Below, in pieces: positions 1 through 9,900 of a stretch of 64,000 nucleotides of DNA. The position numbers and the translations under genes were made by a program. Each line of letters opens with the position of its first letter. Position 1 is the stretch's first letter. Under the pieces are notes generated by a model. The model was not told the DNA's origin. It did no database searches and saw nothing but the letters and a program-made list of their open reading frames with translations. Source of the DNA: CAG-877 sp045125935 (GTDB lineage Bacteria; Bacillota_I; Bacilli_A; RF39; UBA660); contig JBGVNW010000068.1 in NCBI GenBank assembly GCA_045125935.1, positions 186,001 to 250,000 on the forward strand, read 5' to 3'.

Positions 1-441
1 ATTTTCTACTTTATATCTCTTAATAGCATTCTTTATAAAGAATGACTCTGCAGATTTACATATAATTTTATAATTAAAATTTTTTATAACAGTCTGTTTA
101 TCTGCGTGTTCAACACCAGGATAGCGATTGATATTATCCCATATCTGATCTTTATACCATTTGAAATATGTTTCAATAAACTTCAATCTAACCTTTAATG
201 GCATAACACACAAATCAATACACAGATAAGAATTAGGATCTTTTTCAGATAGTCCCAAACTTATAATCACAGGTCTGCCGTTATATATCTTATCTGATTT
301 TGGTTGATAGTTCAATATATAAAAACGACCTGGATAAAGAATAACCGTATCACATTTTTTAGCATCTGTCTTTATATCAAATTTATCACCACTTTTCACA
401 AAATAATCAAACCATTGTAAAATATCGTAATTTTCTGCCAT
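1..441 (-). CDS. Partial gene, small phage protein of unknown function
   Basis: An open frame reads leftwards from an ATG at 441 and runs off the window edge, so the C-terminus is missing. The protein begins MAENYDILQWFDYF and contains a hydrophobic and aromatic stretch (LYPGRFYILNYQPK, then RPVIISLG and CIDLCVMPLKVR). That pattern of a short strand, a Y-x-P/K segment and an LxxMPxxxR segment reminds me of small structural proteins of T4-like phages, but I cannot name the family. It is divergent from the gene starting at 480, leaving a gap of about 38 bp that must hold both starts. The reading frame is certain; the function is unknown. Confidence 0.6.
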   Translation of the reverse strand, partial: MAENYDILQWFDYFVKSGDKFDIKTDAKKCDTVILYPGRFYILNYQPKSDKIYNGRPVIISLGLSEKDPNSYLCIDLCVMPLKVRLKFIETYFKWYKDQIWDNINRYPGVEHADKQTVIKNFNYKIICKSAESFFIKNAIKRYKVEN

Positions 442-479
442 TTGTTTGTTATCTTTTATTTACGAATTATATTATATTT

Positions 480-2315
480 ATGGCACAAAAAACACTAAAA
501 GATATAGTTAAAGAAGATAATAAATTGAGAAAATTTAATCTCATTAAACATAATAAGTATGATAAAAATACATGGGAGTTCTATATCACAGACGAAAGAT
601 CTCCATATAGTGGTTGTGTAGAATATCTATCCGAACATCGCTATCAGATGACTACAATGAGACACAATAATCATTTCTTCTTAATATATAAAATATATAT
701 GGAAGATGGAAAAGAACCAGAATATTTAGTTGATATCAGAAAAGCAAATCATAGAAACTCTGTTGAAAAGTTCGTAAATTCAATAGCAGAGTATAGTGTA
801 TATTCAAATGATATATCTATTGTAAAAAATGCACCATCATTCAAAATATCACAGCGAGAAATGAAATATCTGAAAATAGATAACTTTCTTGATCTGTGTC
901 ATAAATTTGGTAATTTTTCTGCTATTGGAACTGGATTAACAAGAGATATTCGCAATCTTATTGTGCTTGATATTGATGTTGATTGTGATACGGATAGCAA
1001 TAAAGCAGAAGTTAATAGAATATTATTAGAGTTTGCAAAATGCAATGCGTTACCTGATTTTATTATAAAAAATCATGCGTCACATCATATACAGATGCAA
1101 TGGCTTGTAAAAGATGTTCAATATAAAAAAATGAATAACAATGTCATTAAAAAACTTATTAAGACATTAAATGAAGATGAAAATAAACGAAAAGAAATTA
1201 ATATTTTCGGAACAAATTTTACAGAACTAACACAATGGGGTATTGATTATCGAAAATTTTCTAACGCACTTACATTCATAAGTAAGAAATATAAATTCGG
1301 AGATAAAAATTATAAATATTGGAAAGCAAAAAACTACGAATCGGCAAGACTTGGTTTATACGACCTTGAACTGATGATGCCATATTACAGGGATGGTGAA
1401 ATAAAATATCTATCCAAAGAAGAGATGGATTCACTGTTGGAAACAAAAGAAGCAAGACAGGAATATTATAACGAGGCACCTACCATTATAGAACTCTATC
1501 AAAAAACAAAACATCTTATAAGTGAGCACATCAAAAAGATTGATGACAAAAAAATTAAAAGAATTAAGGATGAAGATGTTGAGATGGAAGAAAACGTCAT
1601 CAAGAGAAATAAGATGGTGGTATCTAAAGAAGATATTGAAAATGGAGATTTTGGCAAATCAAGAAATACATTTGTTCTGAATTGTACTCGAACAATGACA
1701 TGGCGGATAGCAAGAAAATATAAATTTAGGAATTCTAATGATATTATATCATTAAATGAAAAAGAACATAATAAATTCAAAAATGAAATTTTATCGGCAG
1801 TAAAAGAACTGTTTGGTAAAATGGATGAAAAATATAATGGTATATGGCCAGAAACAACAAATCACGGCAAATATACAAAAGAAGAATTTGAAAATACATT
1901 TAATAATTCATTTACATATGCTATAAGCATGATTAATGACTTTTATTATACAGATGAACAAAGAGAGCAGAGTATTGAAAGTCGCAGATTATCAAAAAAT
2001 GTAAATATTTGTGTGTTATATCGAGTGATGAGTAAAAATAATAAACTGAAAAGAAAAGAATTATGGGATAAAACAAATCAGGCATTAAGCAACGGAAACC
2101 ATAAGAAAATATCATTTGGTAGTTTTAAGAGATATTTGAGTGAATTAAAAAATATGAGCGGTGATGAAATAAAGGAATTGCAAAATGATATAGAATATAT
2201 CCAATCGGAACGAAATAAAGAATTATTAGATGCATTGGAAAGTTCGGAAGAGAATAGCAAAAAAGTAAAATTATGTAAAAAAAGATTAAATCAAGTCAAT
2301 ATAAAATTAAAATAG
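480..2315 (+). CDS. Rep/replicase-like protein with possible archaeo-eukaryotic primase (AEP) fold
   Basis: 611 aa. Residues 160-168 read LIVLDIDVD, an acidic DxDxD cluster after a beta strand. Residues 191-209 read PDFIIKNHA followed by SHHIQMQWL, which resembles the GHAQxxW segment of plasmid Rep proteins of the AEP-type replicase family (ColE2 Rep-like). The C-terminal third is charged and helical, with a possible winged-helix segment around residues 540-560 (SFGSFKRYL). The known family synthesises primers or initiates replication at a plasmid-type origin; that role here is inferred. A strong terminator follows the stop and the next gene is uvsW, so it sits with replication genes. A TATATTTA element overlaps its start codon, so an internal start is possible. 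The alternative is a phage-specific DNA-binding protein. Confidence 0.5.
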   Translation: MAQKTLKDIVKEDNKLRKFNLIKHNKYDKNTWEFYITDERSPYSGCVEYLSEHRYQMTTMRHNNHFFLIYKIYMEDGKEPEYLVDIRKANHRNSVEKFVNSIAEYSVYSNDISIVKNAPSFKISQREMKYLKIDNFLDLCHKFGNFSAIGTGLTRDIRNLIVLDIDVDCDTDSNKAEVNRILLEFAKCNALPDFIIKNHASHHIQMQWLVKDVQYKKMNNNVIKKLIKTLNEDENKRKEINIFGTNFTELTQWGIDYRKFSNALTFISKKYKFGDKNYKYWKAKNYESARLGLYDLELMMPYYRDGEIKYLSKEEMDSLLETKEARQEYYNEAPTIIELYQKTKHLISEHIKKIDDKKIKRIKDEDVEMEENVIKRNKMVVSKEDIENGDFGKSRNTFVLNCTRTMTWRIARKYKFRNSNDIISLNEKEHNKFKNEILSAVKELFGKMDEKYNGIWPETTNHGKYTKEEFENTFNNSFTYAISMINDFYYTDEQREQSIESRRLSKNVNICVLYRVMSKNNKLKRKELWDKTNQALSNGNHKKISFGSFKRYLSELKNMSGDEIKELQNDIEYIQSERNKELLDALESSEENSKKVKLCKKRLNQVNIKLK

Positions 2316-2338
2316 GAGAGCAATCTCCTATTTTTTTT
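2312..2338 (+). terminator. Rho-independent terminator after the Rep-like gene
   Basis: Perfect 8-bp stem (ATAGGAGA / TCTCCTAT) with a GCAA loop, followed by seven T residues; it starts within the last codons of the upstream gene. Confidence 0.85.
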
Positions 2339-2342
2339 ATAC

Positions 2343-2350
2343 CATAAATA
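2343..2350 (+). promoter_or_regulatory. Late-type promoter element CATAAATA upstream of uvsW
   Basis: CATAAATA lies directly after the terminator T-tract, matching the arrangement seen at several late genes in the window. A TATATTTA element follows at 2372-2379, so uvsW may have both promoter types. Confidence 0.5.
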
Positions 2351-2371
2351 TCTATATATCAATTTTTTTGT

Positions 2372-2379
2372 TATATTTA
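2372..2379 (+). promoter_or_regulatory. Bacteroidota-type -7 element upstream of uvsW
   Basis: The string TTTTTTTGTTATATTTA contains TATATTTA, one base from the TAnnTTTG consensus, 23 nt before the uvsW ATG. The same TTGTTATATTT string precedes primase, dnaK, gp32, RNase H and other genes here. Confidence 0.55.
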
Positions 2380-2402
2380 TTATATATTAAATTTTAAAAT
2401 AA

Positions 2403-3896
2403 ATGCTATTACATATTGATGACACAAAAAAATATCTTGTAATTGATCGTTGCACACAAGTAGAATACGATCAATTAATTCTTTCGTATCAGAAATATGC
2501 AAAAAAATATAAATTTCATCCGAAATATAAAAGTGGTCTTTGGGACGGTAAAATAAATTTTATAAAAGGTCAATATATTCCTGCAACAACATACAAATAT
2601 CTTTTTGATTTGTGTAGCGAATATAATTTCGACTGTGAAATAAATGGTTTAGAATCCATCATAGACGAAGATATTAATTTTGAAGATTTCAAAACTTGGG
2701 TTGATGATTTTTTCAAAGATACTAAATGGAAACCAAGATACTATCAAATAGACTCCGCTTATAACATAATCAAATATAGACGATGTATGGGGAATAGTTG
2801 TACAAGTTCTGGTAAGACTTTATTATCGTTTATGATATTTGCATATTTGCTTACACATAAAAAAGTTAATAAAATATTAGTTGTTGTTCCAACAGTTGGT
2901 CTTGTATTACAAACATCTGGTGATTATGAAGAATATAATTCGGATAAACTTCCTATCAATATACAACAAGTATATTCAGGATGTAAATATAGAGAAAATA
3001 CAAATATAGTTGTCGGAACATATCAAACACTTACAAAAGAACCAAAAGAATTTTTTGATCAATTTGATTGTGTATTTGTAGACGAAGTTCATAAAGGTTC
3101 TTGCACATCTATCCAAAAAATTTTAGATAATTGTAACTATGAATATAAATTTGGATTGAGTGGAACAATTCCAAATATGAAAACTGCAGAAGGTCTTACA
3201 CTTTGTAGTAGTCTTGGACCGATAGTTTTCAATATAACCGCATCACAATTACAAGATGAAGGTTATATATCTAATTGTAAAATAACGCAAGTTAGACTCA
3301 ATTATACAAGTGATGAACAAAAAGAAAGTTTCAAAAACGCCAAAAAACAATTATCTAAAGTTGGTAAAGGTGCTGACATGTATCGCATTGAAACAAAATT
3401 TATTAACGAATCACAAAAAAGATTCAATGTTATAACTAAACTAATTTCTAAAACCGATAAAAATACAATGGTTTTATTTAAAGAGATTGACTATGGAAAG
3501 CAATTGTTCAAATGGTTAAAAGAAAACACCAATAAAATGGTTTATTACATTGATGGACAGATAAGCACCGAAGTCCGAGAAGAAATTAGAAAACGAATGG
3601 AATTAAAAAATGATGTTATTTTAGTTGCAAGTTTCGGAACATCAAGCACAGGTATTTCTATCAATAATATTTTTAACATATTCTTTGTAAGTAGTTATAA
3701 ATCAACATCTACCATTCTCCAAAGTATCGGTCGTGGATTGAGAAAAAGTGATGCTATTGGAAAAGACTTTGTGAATATATATGACATATCTGATGATTTA
3801 TATACTGGGTGCTATGAAATGAGTCACGCAAGAGAAAGAATTAAAATATATGAAAGTCAATGTTTTCCTTATGATGTTAAAAAACTTAAAATATAA
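2403..3896 (+). CDS. uvsW: UvsW-like superfamily 2 helicase
   Basis: 497 aa, close to T4 UvsW in length. The N-terminal domain carries the family's YKFHPKYKSGLWDGKI segment (about residues 37-52). The helicase core follows: Walker A GNSCTSSGKT, DEVH box in VFVDEVHKG, motif III in KFGLSGTI, and the C-terminal RecA domain with SFGTSSTGI and an SIGRGLRK motif VI. T4 UvsW unwinds branched DNA and R-loops and drives the switch from origin- to recombination-dependent replication; the same role is inferred here. It is preceded by both a late-type and a Bacteroidota-type promoter element, and it faces the giant fibre gene, sharing a bidirectional terminator. Confidence 0.93.
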   Translation: MLLHIDDTKKYLVIDRCTQVEYDQLILSYQKYAKKYKFHPKYKSGLWDGKINFIKGQYIPATTYKYLFDLCSEYNFDCEINGLESIIDEDINFEDFKTWVDDFFKDTKWKPRYYQIDSAYNIIKYRRCMGNSCTSSGKTLLSFMIFAYLLTHKKVNKILVVVPTVGLVLQTSGDYEEYNSDKLPINIQQVYSGCKYRENTNIVVGTYQTLTKEPKEFFDQFDCVFVDEVHKGSCTSIQKILDNCNYEYKFGLSGTIPNMKTAEGLTLCSSLGPIVFNITASQLQDEGYISNCKITQVRLNYTSDEQKESFKNAKKQLSKVGKGADMYRIETKFINESQKRFNVITKLISKTDKNTMVLFKEIDYGKQLFKWLKENTNKMVYYIDGQISTEVREEIRKRMELKNDVILVASFGTSSTGISINNIFNIFFVSSYKSTSTILQSIGRGLRKSDAIGKDFVNIYDISDDLYTGCYEMSHARERIKIYESQCFPYDVKKLKI

Positions 3897-3933
3897 GAAA
3901 GAGAGGAACTTAAATTCCTCTCTTTCTTTTTAT
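3897..3933. terminator. Bidirectional terminator between uvsW and the giant fibre gene
   Basis: 12-bp perfect stem (GAAAGAGAGGAA / TTCCTCTCTTTC) with a 6-nt loop and a T-rich tail on the plus strand. The two converging genes stop on either side, so it probably serves both. Confidence 0.8.
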
Positions 3934-6900
3934 TGCGGTTTAAATGTATATTTATTTTTACCTGTATTGATATTTATTCTTTCATTAATATATTCTTTAT
4001 AATTCACTATAGATTGTTCGTCATTATCATTAATCATAAAATCATAATATACAACACTATACTGATCTACTGGAATAAATACAAAGTTATCATCTAACGG
4101 CGAACCATTATATTTAGGCAATATAATATTTTTACCTAAACCATAATATCCAATAACAAATGAACTACTGTTGTTTTTATGATTTGCCGTTGTTAAATCA
4201 TTCACAGCAAAACTATCATCAAACACACGACCATTTAAGAATATTGTCAATATACCAGATACAAAATTATCTAAATAAACTTCCCTGTTTTTAATAGCAA
4301 TTGGACAACCATAATCTTCAATCATATTATATGCATTCTTTCTACCACACAGATTTAAATCAACATAAAATCTATCAATAAAATCATTCCAACCGTTTAT
4401 TGTTGATATACCAACATCTATTGTCCATGTATTTACTTTTTCAATTGATGACTCTATTATATCAGTATAATATCCTCTTTGATGTCCAATTATATATTTA
4501 TTACTAAAATCAATATCTTGGTTATTTTCAATGAACACATGTTTAGCATCACGAACATTTTCCCACTTTACACTCTTATCAGTAGTAAAATAGTATTGAT
4601 TATGATATTCCAAACTCAAATTTGCAATATTAAAATCTCTATTTGTTTTATATCCATTAATATTAACACCATTTGGTTTTATTGGCATGTTCCAATGTTT
4701 TGGTAAATTATACCTAAAATTAAATATATTCATCAAACTTTTACTTGATGTGAAATTAGCAGGAACATACACAAACTGTCCAAGATTTTTATCACCACTA
4801 ACAGGTTTTCTCTTCTTTAACATACCATCATCATCTCTAAATACAACACAATATGTTTCATTATCACTATCGCTGTCAGATTCTATTTCAACAATATTAG
4901 TTATATTATTCAAAATTGAATTATCCAATCCACCTTCACTATCATAATAATACTCAAGATTTGGCATTATATTGACATTCTTGAAAATATTTGGAATAGG
5001 TTGATTATTAATCTTCTTTGTTAAATTTCTTGGTATAACACCGATAATATTTGAATTTGCAAATATGCTATCTATTGTTGCGGTGCTATTACATCCATAT
5101 AAGAAATCTGGTGGTAAGCAACAATAAGTTTTTTGAATTGTATTGTTATTAGATTTATTTTCAGGATCAAAAGGCATATTATCTTTAGTATTACCATAAT
5201 ATGTAAAATCTTGTAATAAATCATGATTGTTTAATGTATAATCGCCTATTTCATTATCTGATATGAAATCCGTATAATTATCTAAACAATCGTCAAACAC
5301 ATCATTATCAAGAATATACTTTTCATAAGAATTAAATATGATATTATACTTATAATACACAAATCCATTTTCGTCATGTTTATTTTCTTCACCATCTCCT
5401 GTTGAAATATAATTTCTATAACCGATGATATTTACATTTGATTCACTATTATGATCAAACCAGTTTTTACAATTTACAAATTTTGTATTATAAAAACATT
5501 CTTTCAAATTACTTATATCAGATTTATATGTATATTCATATAATTTAGCAACATCTGATTGATTTTCTGATAATAAAATATCAGATTCTTTGTAATTTTT
5601 ACTTCGCTTACAGAAATAATCATATGTAAGAGGTGTTGATAAATATGTGTTTGCAAATGTTCTTTGTGCTATAGTAAAGTTAGGTAATTTTTCAAAGAAA
5701 GATCTTCCTAAATTTAAAACACCACCTGTATATATACCTTTATCTCCTCCATAAGAATTAGCAAATGGTTTGTAGTCACTTGTACAATTTTCAAATAAGA
5801 AACTTATATTTATAATATTATCTAAAGTTTTTTCTGTTTCAAACTTAATTTCTTCATTATTATATTCTGTAATTGTACAATAACTAAAAATATTTGTTAA
5901 TCGTTTGAAATCTTTATTTTTTTCATTCGTTGCTATCTCTACTATCTTTTCAAGAACTTTTTTGAAATTATTATAAGTAATTGTTTTATTTACTCTAAAA
6001 CCATTTGATAAATTATTACTTGTTTGTCCTTCAAATAGACTTGTAACACCTTCTGTTACATTCTCATCCCAATTAAAGAAATTATATAAATCTATTACTT
6101 GAGTGCTATTATTAATATAATCATCATTAAAACTATTACTTATTGATGTTATATTTTTACAAGGTCGCAACAATCCTTCAATATTATAATTACTCAATTT
6201 ACCATTAAGAAAATTAGATATAGTCTTAACATTTGGAAATAAATTAAACATACCTCTAAAATCAATAATACAATCATCACCAAAATTTAATGAATTGATA
6301 GAAGTAATATTATTATATGCCAATATAATATCATCAGTTTTTGTATGGTAGAAAAATTTACATATATCAAACGCTCCATTCAATTCTCCTGCGGTTTTAT
6401 ATTGATTTGAAATTCCATCATATTCATATATAATAAATTTAATACCTGAATAAGTTTCTAATCTATATGATATATTTTCCAAAGCATCGCTTGAAATATC
6501 TACCCCAGAAGACATATTTGATTTTATAAACGAATTCCATGATAATCCATTTTCGGGATTATTTTTAGTAGCAGGTAAACTTAATAATTGTTTAGATATA
6601 AATGTTACACCCGTATTCTCATACATTCCAGAAATATCAGTTAAAGAAGTGTATCCATCTAATTTAGGACTATATTTGCGATTTTTATAATCAGAAGCAG
6701 CGTCAACTTTAGTATATATTATATCTTTTCTTCCTTTAAAACATCCAGATAATGATGTAATTTTTTCCTTAACGCTAACAGGAACACATGTTTCAATAAA
6801 CCTAATAGCGGTTTTCATATTAAATTTAGCATCATCTGCTGAATTGGTTGATGAACCAGACATATAAAATGTATTTTCCAAAGATGTACAATTTTCAGAA

Positions 6901-9900
6901 ACAGTGATATTTGTATATGCTATGTAATTTCCATTACCTATCATTTCTAAACCCTTATTCCAATCACTTCTTACCATATTGTAATTAGGACAATTGTTGA
7001 AAGCACCATCAGAACATAATATTAATTTAAAACCTTTAGGATATATTGGGAACATTACATTTTCATAATCACCCACACCTTCAATATAATCATCTGCGGG
7101 AGTTTTATCATCTTCATCTCTGAAAGCAGGTAAAATACCTGTATCAATCCATTTCAAATTGATATTATTATTCATACCATCAGTTTCAATATCATGATCT
7201 GGTAATTTAATATGAACTAACTTATCACAATTTTTAAGGGTAACTCTTTTTAAATTAGGATAATTTGTAAAGTCAAATACACCCGATGTACCTTCAGTAC
7301 CTAATGATATTTTATCTAACTTCGATTCAACTTCATCTTTTCCAATTTTCATCAAATCGATATATATTTCTTCAAGAGCACCATCTATTGAAAGATTTTC
7401 AAGGTTATTACAACTTTCTATACGAACTTTTCTAAATCCGACAAGACTCAAATTTTTCAATCTTGTGTCACCAGATATTGAAAATTCAGACAAATCACCT
7501 GTATTAAAATCAGAATCAAAAAGAGAATCAGAATCTTCACCATCCCATTTAGAATTATTTTTAATACGAATATCTTCTATATTAGTATTATTACAAATAA
7601 ACTTTCCAGTAACACCAGTTATATCAAGAAGATTTAATGTTGTTTTATGTTTTTCATCAACACCACTTATAATAAAGTTTTCACCAGTTAAATAATCACT
7701 ACCAGAAACCACAATACCATTATTAAGTGAATTAACACCAGATATATTAACATATTGTAAGTTAGGGAAATTTTGGAAATTTCCATAAAATCCACTTTTG
7801 GCAATATTGATTTTCATTAATGATATACATCTATCACTAATCAATAACTCACCACCCATGTTTTCAATATCCAATTTTATTTCTCTAACAGATTTAGCAT
7901 CTATAGTAAATCCACCAGTATAATTGCTAACTTTAGATCCACCATATGTTATCTTTTCAATATTATCAGATATAATACTTTTATATTGGGTAAACATACT
8001 TTCTATTTTATTCACAGAATTAAACATTCCAGAACCATAAAATCTGGCAGCAATTGATTCGCCAATATTTTCAAAAAATATTAAATTAGGTTTATCAACA
8101 CCACCTGGTAACAAATACATTTTTGCATCATCTGTACCTGTTCTAAAAATAAATGGAGTATGTTTTGGTGCATATATTTCAACTTCACCACTAAAATTAG
8201 ATAGTGCAGTATTGTGTTGATTGCTATCAAATGCTGAATGCAAAATAGTAATATCATTATTATCCGATAACTTATCTTTATATTCATTACCCGGACCTGG
8301 AACCAATAAATTTCTATCATTATATACAGGAACTTGTAATCCATTAACATTCATCATAACATCTATAAAACGAAGTCTCTTTGTTAGCCAATTTTTAACT
8401 TTTATTCTACGACTACCATTAAATGCAGCAGCATTCGCAAGATATTGTTCTATTGGTTTATCATTGCTATCAAATGTTTGTCCATTATATAAATACTTAA
8501 CTCTATAATTTAAAGACGCTAAATATTCAAATGTAGATGTTATACCAGATTTAAAATAATTATTAATAAAATAATCAGCACTTCTCAATGCACCTTCAGA
8601 ATTTCGCAATGCCGCCCAAAAGTTTTGAGGATAATGGAATAAATTAGATTCATATTTTTCTTCTGAATCTGGCAAAGATTCAAAAATTGGTTTCGCATAT
8701 TTAATTACGGCAAATAAATAACTAGAAGTAAAGTCAAATCCTTTACCACCTTCTGAACTATCCCAATAATCATTTTCTTTTACAATCTCACCAACTTTAT
8801 TTTTTTCATCCATTTTAGAATACCAATAATCAGTAGCGGCGAGATATGAAATCTTTTCTTCACCATCATTCGCTTCTTCAAGAGCACAGTCCATATCATA
8901 GAATGCACAATGGAAATTATAACCATCTTCCTTACTTCTGAAATTTTTTAGATTCATGTTCTTTAAAACAGAATCCACCATACCAAATGCCATACATATT
9001 GTATAATATTCAGATGCTGAAGTAAAATTCAATATTGGTTTATTTGCATTACCATCTTCAAGAGTGTATGTAGTAATTAATTTTTTCAAATCAATATCAC
9101 TCACATTATCAAAATCTTCTTCTGTTTCATACCATTCGATATTAGAACCAAACTCGTCAGATATATTATTATACTTCTTTTGCCATTTTGGGTGTGGAAT
9201 TTTTTTCTCATTATATCTGTTTATACATCCATATCCATATACAGTATCTCCATTATCGTCAATTGTAAACTCTCTAGAAGGAACAAAATCATTAACTCTA
9301 CCAACTCGTTCGAAGCAGAACTTACCTGCTTTTGCAACACCTTTAACTAAATTTTGTAATGCTGTCTGTGCACCATCAATATCTGTCGCTGTAATTTTGC
9401 TGTCATCACCAAACATACAAGCATTATTACCTTTCGTTTTCTTAAATAACAAAGTTTCATCAAATTGATGAAAATCAAATTCTGGATAATTATCTTGGAT
9501 TTCACCGACAGCAATATTTGGACTCAATACACCTTCTCCGACAGCAAATGTAAATACCTTATCTTTAAAATATTTAGAAGAATTTTCGTCTTGAATATTA
9601 TAAAACACTCTCATAAAATCACTTCTATTTTCTTGTACATCTACAATACCACCAGTATAACCAAGATTATAATAAGAATTTCTACCAAGGTTAAAATTAT
9701 ATATACCAAAATAATATGTCTTTGTAATATCAGTTATACCATCAATATCCTTACCTTTACACATGAAGTATAACAATACAGGTATGCCCTCCAATGTGTT
9801 TTTTACAAATTTTTTAGCATCTGCAGTAGCATCTGGGATATTTGTATCTATTTTTGTACAAACATCATTAACAAACTTACCGATAGATGTGTTATTAGCA